Origin: Verrucomicrobiaceae bacterium
GTDB taxonomy: Bacteria; Verrucomicrobiota; Verrucomicrobiia; Verrucomicrobiales; Verrucomicrobiaceae
NCBI GenBank assembly: GCA_027489965.1
Contig: JAIXZA010000004.1
Coordinates: 1 to 64,000, forward strand
Direction: 5' to 3'
DNA: 64,000 bases
How positions within the stretch are numbered: the stretch's first letter is position 1; each line of letters begins with the position of its first letter. The notes below the pieces were generated by a model that had not been told where the DNA came from, did not search any database, and was given only the letters and a program-made list of their open reading frames with translations. A program made the translations under genes and the position numbers. Positions 7,131 through 16,009 of the stretch are shown piece by piece.

Positions 7131-9290
7131 ATGGCAATCCATAAAGTAACAACTCCCTGCGGTTCAGGGATCATCGAAATCGAAACAGGCAAACTAGCTC
7201 ACCTCGCCGATGGCGCCGTGACCGTCCGCCTGGGTGACACCATCGTCATCGTCACTGCCGTTTCCGCGACCAAGATCAAGGAAGGTCTCGACTTCTTCCC
7301 GCTGTCTGTGGAATACAAAGAAAAAGCCTCTGCTGCCGGCAAGTTCCCTGGTGGCTACTTCAAGCGCGAAGGTCGCCCAACGGAGAAGGAAATCCTCACC
7401 TGCCGTATGACGGACCGCCCATTGCGTCCGTTGTTCCCGAAAGGCTACCTCTACGAAACACAAATCGTCGCCCTCTTGCTCAGCGCTGATGGCCAGAACG
7501 ATTCTGACATCCTTGCCATCAATGGTGCTTCCGCCGCTCTTTGCGTTTCCGACATTCCTTTCGCAGGTCCAATTGGCGCTGTGCGTATCGGTCGCGTGAA
7601 TGGTCAATTCATCGTCAACCCGACCCACAATCAGCGTGACGATAGCGACCTTGATCTCGTTTATGTCGGTAATAAGACCGACGTCATCATGATCGAAGGT
7701 GCCGCCAAAGAAATGCCAGAGGCTGAATTCATCGCTGCCCTCCGCTTTGCTCAAGAAAGCATCCAAGGCCTCGTCAAGGCTCAGGAAGAACTCGCTGCCC
7801 TCGCTGGTAAAGTGAAGCGTGTCATGCCCCTCATGCTCGTCCAGGACGATCTCCTTGAAGTGGCTTATCAGGTTGCAGGTGATCGCATCGAAGGTGCCAT
7901 CTATCAGCCAAGCAAAGTTGCCCGTGGTAAAGCTATTGGCGCACTCAAAGACGAAGTGGAAGCCGCCATCAAAGCGAAGTTCCCAGATGCGAGTGGTTAT
8001 GCCATCGGCCAAGCCTTTGACTACCTCCAGAAGAAAGCCTTCCGCATTTCCATCCTGGACAAACTCAGCCGTTGCGATGGCCGCGGTATCGACCAGATCC
8101 GCCCTCTGACTGGTGAAGTTTCTGTCCTCCCACGCACTCACGGTTCAGCCCTCTTTGCTCGTGGTGAAACTCAGGCTCTTTCCATCGCCACGCTGGCCCC
8201 AGCGGACGAAGCTCAGGAAATGGACACTTACGCAGGTGGTGTTGATTCCAAGCGCTTCATCCTTCACTACAACTTCCCTCCGTTCTCCGTGGGTGAGTGT
8301 GGCCGCTTCGGTGGTCAGAACCGTCGTGAAATCGGTCACGGCGCTCTTGCAGAGCGCTCGGTCGAGCCTGTGATTCCGCCGAAGTCCCAATTCCCTTACG
8401 CCATCCGCGTGAGCAGTGAAGTGATGGCCTCCAATGGCTCTACTTCCATGGCTTCTGTGTGTTCGGGCGTTATGGCCCTCATGGATGCGGGTGTGCCTCT
8501 CATCCGTCCAGTTGCTGGTATTTCTGTCGGTCTCGTGACTGAGTTTGATGCCAATGACCAGATGAAGCGTTACCTCACTATGATGGACATCCTCGGTTCT
8601 GAAGATCACTTCGGCGACATGGACTTCAAACTTTGCGGCACTAGCGAAGGCGTCACGGGTTACCAGCTTGACCTCAAGCTTCCTGGTATTTCTCTGAGCA
8701 TCCTCGAAGAAGCCATCGCTAAGGCCAAGAATGGCCGCACGGAAGTGCTGGCTGCCATGGCCTCCGCCATCAGCGAGATCAAGCCTCTCAGCCCACACGC
8801 TCCACGCATCGAGATCATCAAGATCAACCCAGACAAGATCGGTGAACTCATCGGCCCTGGCGGTAAAAACATCAAAGGCATCCAGGCTGAGTCCGGCGCT
8901 GAAATCAGCATCGAAGACGACGGCACTGTGTATGTTTATGCTACCCGTAAGGAAGGTCTGGAGCGTGCTCTTGAAATGATCGGCGGCGTCTCGGCAGAGG
9001 TCGAGATCGGCAAGATCTACACCGGTAAAGTCGTCAGCACGACGAACTTCGGAGCCTTCATGCGTCTCTTTGGTAACAAAGACGGACTCATCCATATCAG
9101 CGAACTCGCCGACTTCCGTGTCAATAAAACCGAAGACGTCGTCAAAGTCGGTGACATGGTCTCCGCTAAGTGCATCGGCATCGATGACAAAGGCAAAGTG
9201 AAGATGAGCCGCAAGGCCGCCATGAAAGAGAAGGACGACGCCGCCAAGGCCGAAGCCGGCGGTGCCCCAGAAGCCGCTCCTCAGGAATAA
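7131..9290 (+). CDS. pnp: Polyribonucleotide nucleotidyltransferase (PNPase)
   Basis: Phosphorolytic 3'-5' exoribonuclease of mRNA decay. The 719 aa contain two RNase PH domains separated by an alpha-helical domain. The second PH domain has the catalytic GSEDHFGDMDFKLCG segment. A KH domain follows (IGELIGPGGKNIKGI, GxxG loop intact), then an S1 domain (GKVVSTTNFGAFMRLFG to KGKVKMSRKA) and an Ala/Glu/Lys-rich tail. Length and order are normal. Translation starts at ATG 7131 after an A-rich leader lacking a Shine-Dalgarno. The last 86 bases of the coding region plus the terminator recur at 9929-10072 beyond a toxin-antitoxin pair. Confidence 0.98.
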   Translation: MAIHKVTTPCGSGIIEIETGKLAHLADGAVTVRLGDTIVIVTAVSATKIKEGLDFFPLSVEYKEKASAAGKFPGGYFKREGRPTEKEILTCRMTDRPLRPLFPKGYLYETQIVALLLSADGQNDSDILAINGASAALCVSDIPFAGPIGAVRIGRVNGQFIVNPTHNQRDDSDLDLVYVGNKTDVIMIEGAAKEMPEAEFIAALRFAQESIQGLVKAQEELAALAGKVKRVMPLMLVQDDLLEVAYQVAGDRIEGAIYQPSKVARGKAIGALKDEVEAAIKAKFPDASGYAIGQAFDYLQKKAFRISILDKLSRCDGRGIDQIRPLTGEVSVLPRTHGSALFARGETQALSIATLAPADEAQEMDTYAGGVDSKRFILHYNFPPFSVGECGRFGGQNRREIGHGALAERSVEPVIPPKSQFPYAIRVSSEVMASNGSTSMASVCSGVMALMDAGVPLIRPVAGISVGLVTEFDANDQMKRYLTMMDILGSEDHFGDMDFKLCGTSEGVTGYQLDLKLPGISLSILEEAIAKAKNGRTEVLAAMASAISEIKPLSPHAPRIEIIKINPDKIGELIGPGGKNIKGIQAESGAEISIEDDGTVYVYATRKEGLERALEMIGGVSAEVEIGKIYTGKVVSTTNFGAFMRLFGNKDGLIHISELADFRVNKTEDVVKVGDMVSAKCIGIDDKGKVKMSRKAAMKEKDDAAKAEAGGAPEAAPQE

Positions 9291-9348
9291 TCACTGACGC
9301 TTCGTCAAACACTCACAGAGCGCGGACCCTCAACGGTCCGCGCTTTTT
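9205..9348 (+). repeat. 144-bp direct repeat, copy 1 (native pnp 3' end and terminator)
   Basis: This stretch covers the last 86 coding bases of pnp, its stop, a short spacer and the terminator hairpin. It recurs at 9929-10072 with four mismatches (about 97% identity), offset 724 bp. Between the copies lies exactly one toxin-antitoxin operon. Confidence 0.95.
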
Positions 9349-9350
9349 TT
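9319..9350 (+). terminator. Intrinsic terminator of pnp
   Basis: A perfect 10-bp stem AGCGCGGACC/GGTCCGCGCT with loop CTCAAC (9329-9334) is followed by a run of seven T (9344-9350). Classic rho-independent structure, 29 bases after the pnp stop. Confidence 0.92.
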
Positions 9351-9404
9351 GTTTGAGCAGCAAATCCCGACTTGCCGAGTTTCATGCTACCTCTAACTTC
9401 GTTC

Positions 9405-9617
9405 ATGAGCCTGACAGATTTTCCTGAACTCGCCCGCCTTTCCAAGTCCAAGCGTATGAAGCTTGCTGATGAACTTTGGATGTCGAGTGTTGGTGACTCA
9501 AGTCAGGTGCCACGTTGGCATCAGGAAACCTTGGATCAGCGTTGGAGCGACTACCAAAACGGCAAAACAAAACGTCTCACTCTGAGGCAGCTGGAACAGC
9601 GTTTGGCCAAGTCATGA
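9405..9617 (+). CDS. Addiction-module antitoxin (PF09720-like)
   Basis: This 70-aa protein resembles the putative addiction-module component family (TIGR02574/PF09720), which neutralises ParE/RelE toxins. It shows the typical LSKSKRMKLADELW helix and a C-terminal DQRWSDYQNGKTKRLTLRQLEQRL, the family's E/DxR..(Y)..G pattern before a basic stretch. ATG 9405 is preferred over in-frame upstream starts (9372, 9384) because it begins directly at the domain. Its TGA stop overlaps the toxin ATG in an ATGA junction. The pair stands between the two copies of the pnp 3' end, so it was probably acquired. Confidence 0.8.
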   Translation: MSLTDFPELARLSKSKRMKLADELWMSSVGDSSQVPRWHQETLDQRWSDYQNGKTKRLTLRQLEQRLAKS

Positions 9618-9928
9618 AAAGTCAGCCAGTAGAGTTTTTGGAGTCAGTGGAGCATGACCTCCGCTATGCCCGAGACTTTTATGAATCTTGGCTACTCAAT
9701 GGTGGTAGAGATTTCATGAAGAAATTCCACGATTGCATCTCGTGGATCGAATGGAATCCAGAGATGTTTCCGAAAAAGCACCGTCAATTCAGACGTGCAA
9801 TCATTCGCAAATCTTATTTTGGAATCTACTACATCATCGAACCTGACGTAAGCATTGTCGCTGCAGTGCTTGATATGCGCCGTGATCCTCGAATCATCCG
9901 CAGCATCTTGCTTCGGCGACAAGCGTAG
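9614..9928 (+). CDS. ParE/RelE-superfamily toxin
   Basis: Small 104-aa basic protein of the RelE/ParE fold. Features are an N-terminal helix pair (EHDLRYARDFYESWL...FMKKFHDCISWIEWNPEMFPK) and a beta-sheet core with FRRAIIRKSYFGIYYIIE and VLDMRRDPR, the family pattern ending in arginines. Start ATG 9614 overlaps the antitoxin stop by four bases, giving translational coupling. Whether it poisons gyrase (ParE) or cleaves mRNA (RelE) cannot be read from sequence. Its stop (9926-9928) abuts the first base of the duplicated pnp tail. Confidence 0.82.
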   Translation: MKSQPVEFLESVEHDLRYARDFYESWLLNGGRDFMKKFHDCISWIEWNPEMFPKKHRQFRRAIIRKSYFGIYYIIEPDVSIVAAVLDMRRDPRIIRSILLRRQA

Positions 9929-10072
9929 TGAGCCGCAAGGCCGCCATGAAAGAGAAGGACGACGCCGCCAAGGCTGAAGCCGGCGGTGCTCCAGAAGCCG
10001 CTTCTCAGGAATAATCACTGACGCTTCGTCAAACACTCACAGAGCGCGGACCCGCAACGGTCCGCGCTTTTT
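9929..10072 (+). repeat. 144-bp direct repeat, copy 2 (duplicated pnp tail and terminator)
   Basis: Matches 9205-9348 with four mismatches. It begins immediately after the toxin stop and has no start or upstream pnp sequence, so it is a non-functional coding fragment carrying a usable terminator. The repeats most simply mark how the toxin-antitoxin cassette entered or was duplicated at this locus. Confidence 0.93.
10043..10072 (+). terminator. Duplicated intrinsic terminator downstream of toxin gene
   Basis: The same 10-bp stem AGCGCGGACC/GGTCCGCGCT as the pnp terminator, with loop CGCAAC and five T (10068-10072). It would end the toxin-antitoxin transcript and insulate argS. Confidence 0.88.
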
Positions 10073-10073
10073 G

Positions 10074-10102
10074 TTGTGACTCCGCATTCGACTTTCGATA
10101 TT
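10074..10102 (+). promoter_or_regulatory. Candidate argS promoter
   Basis: TTGTGA (10074-10079) and GATATT (10097-10102) are separated by 17 bp, each matching 4 of 6 consensus bases, directly after the duplicated terminator and about 22 bp before the argS ATG. Confidence 0.3.
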
Positions 10103-10123
10103 CATCATTCACAGTAAGCGCCC

Positions 10124-11875
10124 ATGTTTCGCGCTGTCCTTACTGAACGTCTCCAAGCTGCTTTTACTTCCGCAGGCATTGCTTTGCCTGAGGGCTTTGT
10201 TCCGAGTGTCGTTATCGCCTCGGATACGCGCTATGGTGATTACCAGAGCAATGCGGCCATGGTGTTGAGTAAGCAGCTGAAGCAAAATCCGCGTGCGCTG
10301 GCTCAGCAGATTGTTGATCAACTGCAAGTGACGGATCTTTGTGAAAAGATCAGCATTGATGGGCCTGGATTCCTCAATTTTACCGTGAGTCCGACGGCGC
10401 TCATCCAGCGGCTTTCAGTGATCCTCAAAGACGATCATGCGGGTGTGCCGCCGGTAACTCAACCGAAGCGTATCGTCATTGATTTCTCTGCGCCCAATAT
10501 CGCGAAGCCGATGCATGTCGGGCACATTCGCAGCACGTTTATTGGTGATTCGTTGGCTCGGGTGGCCCGTTTCATTGGGCACACGGTCATCACCGATAAC
10601 CATGTTGGCGACTGGGGCACACAGTTTGGCATGATCATTCACGGCTGGAAGACGCAGCTGGATCAGGCCAAATTGAAGCTGGACCCAATTCAGGAGTTAG
10701 TGACGGTTTATAAGGCGATCAATGCAGCTACTAAGGCCGATGAAGCCGTGCTCACTGTCTGCAAAACGGAGCTGGTGAAGCTCCAGCAAGGGGATGCCGA
10801 AAATCTGGCGATCTGGAAGGAATGCGTTCGCCTGACCTTGGAGCAGCTGGAGAAGGTCTATGGGGCTCTGGATGTGACGTTTGATCATTACCTCGGTGAG
10901 AGCTTCTACAATGATGCACTGGCTCCGCTGGTGGCGGACATGCTAGAAAAAGGCATCGCCAAGGTCAGCGAAGGTGCCACGGCGGTGTTCAGTGATGGCA
11001 GCGTCAAGCCTGAGAATGACCCCTTCCTCATCAGCGACAAAGACGAGTGGAAAGCGGCTCCATGCATTATCCGCAAAACGGATGGTGGCTTCCTGTATGC
11101 GACGACGGACTTGGCCACCATCGACTATCGTGTGAAGGAATGGAAGGCGGATGAAATTTGGTATGTCGTCGGTGCGCCGCAACAGCTGCACTTCCGTCAG
11201 GTCTTTGCTGCCGCGAAGCGTCGTGGTGCTACGACCGAGATGACTCACATCGCTTTTGGCAGCATCCTGGGGCCAGATGGTAAGATGTTTAAAACCCGCA
11301 GCGGAGAAACGGTCGGACTTCTCGAAGTGATCGACGAAGCCATCGAGCGTGCTCGTGCTGCTGCTGAGGAGAAAGAACAGGGTCTCAGTGATGCTGATAA
11401 AGATGAGATCGCTCGGATCATCGGCAGCGGCTCGGTGAAGTATGCTGAACTCAGTCAGAACCGCCTCACGGACTACAAATTCAGCTGGGATAAAATGCTC
11501 AGCCTGCAGGGCAACACCGCCCCGTATCTGCTGAATGCCTATGTGCGCACGCGCAGCATTTTCAGGAAACTGGAAGGTAGCGTCGAGCTCACAGCTGATC
11601 TTGAATTCACCGAACCAGCCGAGCGCGCTCTAGCCATGAAGTTGGCTCATTTTGCCGAAAATGCCCACGATGTTCTGGAGGATCATCGCCCGAATCTCTT
11701 GGCCAATTACCTTTACGAGGTCGCCAATACCTATCATGGCTTCTACGAGGCCTGCAATGTTCTGCGATCTGAAGGCGCCATTCGTAATACCCGACTGACT
11801 CTTTGCGAGGCCACTAGCCGCGTTTTGAAGACAGGCCTCAGCCTTCTCGGCATCCAGACGACGGAGCGGATGTAG
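10124..11875 (+). CDS. argS: Arginine--tRNA ligase
   Basis: Class I aminoacyl-tRNA synthetase charging tRNA-Arg. The 583 aa show the N-terminal Arg-S additional domain (YGDYQSNAAM), the HIGH signature as HVGH at residues 131-134 within APNIAKPMHVGHIRS, and GDWGTQFGM. At 387-390 a KMFK stretch in place of KMSKS precedes TRSGETVGLLEV, as is usual for ArgRS. The C-terminal DALR anticodon-binding domain follows (LQGNTAPYLLNAYVRTRSI). Length is normal. ATG at 10124 lacks a Shine-Dalgarno. It follows the duplicated pnp terminator and has a candidate promoter of its own. Confidence 0.97.
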   Translation: MFRAVLTERLQAAFTSAGIALPEGFVPSVVIASDTRYGDYQSNAAMVLSKQLKQNPRALAQQIVDQLQVTDLCEKISIDGPGFLNFTVSPTALIQRLSVILKDDHAGVPPVTQPKRIVIDFSAPNIAKPMHVGHIRSTFIGDSLARVARFIGHTVITDNHVGDWGTQFGMIIHGWKTQLDQAKLKLDPIQELVTVYKAINAATKADEAVLTVCKTELVKLQQGDAENLAIWKECVRLTLEQLEKVYGALDVTFDHYLGESFYNDALAPLVADMLEKGIAKVSEGATAVFSDGSVKPENDPFLISDKDEWKAAPCIIRKTDGGFLYATTDLATIDYRVKEWKADEIWYVVGAPQQLHFRQVFAAAKRRGATTEMTHIAFGSILGPDGKMFKTRSGETVGLLEVIDEAIERARAAAEEKEQGLSDADKDEIARIIGSGSVKYAELSQNRLTDYKFSWDKMLSLQGNTAPYLLNAYVRTRSIFRKLEGSVELTADLEFTEPAERALAMKLAHFAENAHDVLEDHRPNLLANYLYEVANTYHGFYEACNVLRSEGAIRNTRLTLCEATSRVLKTGLSLLGIQTTERM

Positions 11876-11919
11876 TTGTCAGAACCTGATTTTTTCATTA
11901 CAGCACCCATTACCTTCTC

Positions 11920-13116
11920 ATGCCAGTCCCACTCCTCGACGTTAACGCCCAAAACCATCCGCTTGAATCCGAACTTCAGGCAGCTTTTAACCAAGTGCTG
12001 AAGCATGGACGCTTCATCATGGGGCCAGAGATGGAAGCTTTTGAGAAAGAGGTGGCCGTGATGGTCGATGTGAAACATGCGATCTCGGTCTCGTCGGGGA
12101 CGGATGCTCTGTTGCTTGCTTTGATGGCGCTGGACATTGGTCCAGGCGATGAGGTGCTCTGTCCGGCTTTCACCTTCTTTGCCACGGCAGGAGCGGTTTC
12201 CCGTTTGGGTGCGACGCCGGTCTTTGTGGATGTGTGTCCGATCTGCTTCAACATGGACGTGAATGATGCCCGCGCTAAAATCACCGCGAAGACGAAGGTG
12301 ATCATGCCCGTGCATCTTTTCGGGCAGTGTGCGGATATGGATCCACTTTTGGCATTGGCCAAAGAAAAGGGTCTGCGTGTGATCGAAGATGCGGCGCAGT
12401 CCATCGGCTCAAAATACAAGGGGCGCGATAGCGGCACGATGGGTGATTTTGGCACGTACAGCTTTTTCCCCAGCAAGAACCTAGGTGGCTTTGGTGATGG
12501 CGGCATGCTGGTGACGAATGACGATGCTCTGGCTGAGTTTGCCAAGGTGCTGCGCAATCACGGGTCAAAACCGAAGTATTATCATCACTTTGTCGGCGGG
12601 AACTTCCGCATGGATACGCTGCAATGTGCTCTGCTTAGCGTGAAGGTGAAGCGCTATGCGCAGTTCACAGCCGATCGCCAGCGCAATGCGGCGCATTACA
12701 TCTCGGAGTTGGTGAAATTGTCAGGAGTGGTGCAGGCGGACCCGAGCCATTGCAAATGCATCAGCACACAAGATGCGTGGTTAGCGGCCCAAAATGCGCG
12801 AATTGTCCTGCCTGTGAGCTATGCGCATAATGAGCATATTTGGAATCAGTTCACGCTGCGAGTGCTGGGCGGCAAGCGCGATTCTTTGCGCGATCATTTA
12901 GTCAGCAAGCAGATCGGCTGTGACATCTATTATCCTGTGACATTGGATCAGCAGAAGTGCTTCGAGATCTTGCCAGAAAGCTCTCGCACAGGCTGTGAGG
13001 TGTCTCATCGTGTTGCGGGAGAGGTGCTGAGCATCCCGATTTACGGTGAGTTGATCGAGTCTCAGCGTCTAGAGATCATCTCGGCGATTGGCGAATGGAT
13101 TGCCCAACAGGATTAA
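11920..13116 (+). CDS. DegT/DnrJ/EryC1/StrS-family PLP aminotransferase
   Basis: This 398-aa fold-type I aminotransferase probably makes an amino sugar nucleotide for envelope polysaccharide. Motifs: IMGPEMEAFEKEVA, SSGTDALLLALMAL (cofactor phosphate binding), DEVLCPAFTFFATAGA, VIEDAAQSIG (Asp near the PLP ring) and FFPSKNLGGFGDGG with the Schiff-base Lys. The nucleotide-sugar substrate is not predictable, so no symbol is given. It starts at ATG 11920, 44 bases after argS, and may be cotranscribed with it. Its TAA stop shares the palindrome TTAA (13113-13116) with the convergent esterase gene. Confidence 0.92.
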   Translation: MPVPLLDVNAQNHPLESELQAAFNQVLKHGRFIMGPEMEAFEKEVAVMVDVKHAISVSSGTDALLLALMALDIGPGDEVLCPAFTFFATAGAVSRLGATPVFVDVCPICFNMDVNDARAKITAKTKVIMPVHLFGQCADMDPLLALAKEKGLRVIEDAAQSIGSKYKGRDSGTMGDFGTYSFFPSKNLGGFGDGGMLVTNDDALAEFAKVLRNHGSKPKYYHHFVGGNFRMDTLQCALLSVKVKRYAQFTADRQRNAAHYISELVKLSGVVQADPSHCKCISTQDAWLAAQNARIVLPVSYAHNEHIWNQFTLRVLGGKRDSLRDHLVSKQIGCDIYYPVTLDQQKCFEILPESSRTGCEVSHRVAGEVLSIPIYGELIESQRLEIISAIGEWIAQQD

Positions 13117-13826
13117 CGTTTCTGACCAAACATCCAAGCCCACAGACCGGGGTTATCGTATGTCTGGGTCCATGAATCATGTCCCACTCCTGGATAAAGC
13201 GTGAGCTTGGCCTGACTGCCAGCTTTCTGCAGAGCACCGTGCATTTTGAGAGAGAAATCCACGGGAACTGCACCGTCTTTATCCCCGTGAAAGATCCAGC
13301 AGGGTAAGTCTTTGATGCGCTCAGCCATGACGAAGCCGACTCCTGCTCCGCCACAAATCGGAGCGATGGCTGCAAAGGTGTCTGGATAAGCTAAAGCGGT
13401 GTCCCATGTGCCAAAGCCACCCATGCTGATGCCCGTGAGATAGAGGCGACTTGTGTCTACTCGATGTGTTTTGATGAGTTCATCGACAAGTGCTTTGATG
13501 GCGTGCGAATTCCAAATGTTCTTCTCCGGGACTTGAGGGCTTATGACGATGGCTTCAAACTTTTTTCCTGCTTCGATCAACTTGGGTGGGCCGTGCTTTT
13601 TGAGCAGTTGCAGGTTGTCGCCACGCTCTCCAGCACCATGGAGAAAGACGAGGAGGGGCCATTTTTTGGTGGGATCTGTGTCGTAGCCCTCAGGCAGTGA
13701 GAGAAGATAGCGGTAGCCGACTTGCAGTTTGGCCTCTCCTGAAAAGGATTGCTCTGTTTGGGGGCCAGCAAAAGATGGGGTGATCAAGATGAGGAAGGTG
13801 AAGGAAAGCAGGATGATGCGTGTCAT
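13113..13826 (-). CDS. Secreted alpha/beta-hydrolase (esterase/prolyl oligopeptidase-like)
   Basis: A 237-aa secreted serine hydrolase. A signal peptide ([20 protein letters not shown]) precedes an alpha/beta core with oxyanion motif [11 protein letters not shown], nucleophile elbow GISMGG, candidate acid in FHGDKD and the catalytic His in GVGHDSW. It resembles the phospholipase/PHB-depolymerase-like esterases common in planctomycetes and verrucomicrobia; the substrate is unknown. The ATG at 13826 is chosen over a TTG three codons upstream. It converges on the DegT gene with fully overlapping stop codons, and faces away from pgi. Confidence 0.85.
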   Translation of the reverse strand: MTRIILLSFTFLILITPSFAGPQTEQSFSGEAKLQVGYRYLLSLPEGYDTDPTKKWPLLVFLHGAGERGDNLQLLKKHGPPKLIEAGKKFEAIVISPQVPEKNIWNSHAIKALVDELIKTHRVDTSRLYLTGISMGGFGTWDTALAYPDTFAAIAPICGGAGVGFVMAERIKDLPCWIFHGDKDGAVPVDFSLKMHGALQKAGSQAKLTLYPGVGHDSWTQTYDNPGLWAWMFGQKR

Positions 13827-13961
13827 TGCAATCAAACGCGTCGGACTTCAGGCAGTTATCGACGGGATTCATCCATCGAGAGGGATTTTTTCATGCTCAT
13901 CAAGGGGCGGAAATGCACTCGTGAGTTGCACCGTGGCATCGTCCATGCTTCTTGGCTGAGT

Positions 13962-15539
13962 ATGAGCAACACCTCTTCTCTCTGGCCTCGCTTTCAGAAA
14001 TACTTTGTCCGTTTGCCAAAGCTTGGCTTCGCTATCGACATCAGTCGCATGACTTTTGAGGATGATTTGTTTGATGCCATGGCTCCTTCCATCGAAAAGG
14101 CATTTGCGGATATGAAGGCCTTGGAGGCTGGTGCGATCTCCAATCCTGATGAAGGCCGCATGGTCGGACATTATTGGCTGCGCAATTCCTCCTTAGCCCC
14201 CGCTGATCTGCGTGCTGAGATTGACGACACGCTTGAAGCTACCCTTAAGTTTGCGGAAGACGTGCATGGTGGCGTCATCAAAGCAGCCAATGGTCAGAAG
14301 TTTACCCGTGTGCTTGTGGTCGGTATCGGCGGTTCTGCTCTGGGGCCCCAGCTCGTGGCGCAGTCGATAACACCGGCAAATCCACCTCTTCAAATTAGCT
14401 TTTTTGATAACACTGATCCCGATGGCATGGACCGTGTCGTGGCTCAGATCGGAGCGGAAATCGCCACAACAGTGACTCTAGTCATCTCCAAATCGGGTGG
14501 AACCAAGGAAACCCGCAATGGCATGTTGGAGGCTGCTGCGGCCTATCAGGCCCAGGGGGTCGATTTTACCAAACATGCTGTCGCCGTGACCGGTGTGGGC
14601 AGTGAATTAGATAAATATGCCATTGCTCAGGGTTGGCTGGCTCGTTTTCCGATGTGGGACTGGGTGGGTGGCCGCACGAGTGTGATGAGTGCCGTGGGCA
14701 CCATTGCTGCGGCCTTACAGGGTGTGGATGTTCGTGGCTTCCTTGCTGGGGCGGCTGCGATGGACGCAGAAACCCGCACCCGCTCGGCACGTCAAAATCC
14801 CGCCATGCTGCTGGCTCTCATGTGGTTCAGCGCAGGGAAGGGGAAGGGGGCCAAGGATATGGTCGTCCTGCCTTATAAAGATCGTCTCGTGCTTTTCAGT
14901 AAATATCTCCAGCAGCTCGTCATGGAGTCTCTGGGGAAAGAGCATGATCTTGATGGCAAAGTGGTCAATCAAGGCATTGCCGTTTATGGGAACAAAGGTT
15001 CCACCGATCAGCACGCCTATGTTCAGCAACTGCGTGATGGCGTGAATAATTTCTTTGCTACATTCATTGAGGTCCGGAAAGACCGCGATACGGCGGGCTT
15101 TGAAGTCGAGCCAGGCTTCACCAGCGGTGACTACCTCCAGGGCTTCCTCCGTGGCACCCGCAAAGCGCTAGCGGACAAGGGACGCGAGTCTGTTACTCTC
15201 TCGATCGATGAAGTCAGTGCCTATAGCCTCGGTGTCCTTGTCGGGCTATTCGAGCGAACGGTGAGCTTTTACGCGACGTTAGTGAATGTGAATGCTTACC
15301 ATCAGCCGGGCGTGGAGGCTGGGAAAAAGGCCGCAACAGACTTCCTGAAACAGATGGGTCAGGTTCTGGCCTCATTGCCCGCTTCTGGATCGGGTGTCAC
15401 TGCGGACGCGCTTGCTGGGCAGATCGGTATCGACCCCGAGGACGCCTGGCACATGCTCAGTCACCTCTCTGCCAATGGCCGCGTGAAAATTGCCACTCTG
15501 GGAGAGACTCCCTCAGCGGACCAATTCTTACGAGTCTAA
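13962..15539 (+). CDS. pgi: Glucose-6-phosphate isomerase with C-terminal extension
   Basis: Interconverts glucose-6-phosphate and fructose-6-phosphate. From ATG 13962 the product is 525 aa. An in-frame open stretch back to 13749 is not protein-like, while this start begins at normal N-terminal sequence. SIS domains show [12 protein letters not shown], the phosphate-binding [25 protein letters not shown] and [14 protein letters not shown]. The last 50 or so residues (after LPASGSG) form an added piece, [20 protein letters not shown] and onward, that reads like a winged-helix, outside the catalytic fold. Such long PGIs exist elsewhere; the role of the tail is unknown. Confidence 0.95.
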   Translation: MSNTSSLWPRFQKYFVRLPKLGFAIDISRMTFEDDLFDAMAPSIEKAFADMKALEAGAISNPDEGRMVGHYWLRNSSLAPADLRAEIDDTLEATLKFAEDVHGGVIKAANGQKFTRVLVVGIGGSALGPQLVAQSITPANPPLQISFFDNTDPDGMDRVVAQIGAEIATTVTLVISKSGGTKETRNGMLEAAAAYQAQGVDFTKHAVAVTGVGSELDKYAIAQGWLARFPMWDWVGGRTSVMSAVGTIAAALQGVDVRGFLAGAAAMDAETRTRSARQNPAMLLALMWFSAGKGKGAKDMVVLPYKDRLVLFSKYLQQLVMESLGKEHDLDGKVVNQGIAVYGNKGSTDQHAYVQQLRDGVNNFFATFIEVRKDRDTAGFEVEPGFTSGDYLQGFLRGTRKALADKGRESVTLSIDEVSAYSLGVLVGLFERTVSFYATLVNVNAYHQPGVEAGKKAATDFLKQMGQVLASLPASGSGVTADALAGQIGIDPEDAWHMLSHLSANGRVKIATLGETPSADQFLRV

Positions 15540-15606
15540 GTGATTCTGTGTTTGCCAATATCATCTCCTCGTTTTAAATGGGATAGGTCCTGACCAGCCT
15601 AAACTA

Positions 15607-15966
15607 ATGGAAGAAATTTTTCCCCTTCGCTATCAAATCGCCTGTATCGTGCTGACCGCACTCTTTGTGTGGTCTTTCAGCGTTGCTCGCGAGCCTCGCC
15701 AGTGGAGACGTCTTTTTCAATCGACCTTCTACAGGACGGAGCAATTCTCAGTCAATAAGAATAAGGTCATTGACGAGATCCTTAAAACTTGGGGTATACG
15801 CGTGGCCATGTTGATATTGGTCGTAGATGTGGCTTGTTTTGTAGCCATGGTTACTTACAAAGACAGGATGCATGCACGCGATATGTCTGCTGATGATTTC
15901 TATCACTTACAAGAGCAAAATAAGATTCAGCAGACTGCTCCAGACTCAAGAAGGCCAGCACCTTAA
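15607..15966 (+). CDS. Small membrane protein of unknown function
   Basis: Not recognised. The 119-aa product has two hydrophobic segments, IACIVLTALFVWSF (about residues 10-24) and VAMLILVVDVACFVAMV (about 66-82), joined by a basic, aromatic loop (REPRQWRRLFQSTFYRTEQF), with a hydrophilic C-terminus. The ATG at 15607 lies 68 bases after pgi, and the CNT transporter begins 44 bases after its stop, so all three may share a transcript. Codon pattern resembles its neighbours. Confidence 0.6.
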   Translation: MEEIFPLRYQIACIVLTALFVWSFSVAREPRQWRRLFQSTFYRTEQFSVNKNKVIDEILKTWGIRVAMLILVVDVACFVAMVTYKDRMHARDMSADDFYHLQEQNKIQQTAPDSRRPAP

Positions 15967-16009
15967 TTGATTTGATTTGAGGCATACTTTCAGCTGAAGC
16001 TTCCATTGT

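Noticed and set aside
7194..9095. Two long minus-strand open frames (315 and 316 codons) opposite pnp
   Set aside because: They mirror the codon periodicity of pnp, have no recognisable domains and no credible context; pnp is complete on the plus strand.
13749..13961. N-terminal extension of pgi
   Set aside because: The translated sequence is low in protein character and overlaps the divergent esterase start; ATG 13962 begins at normal PGI sequence.
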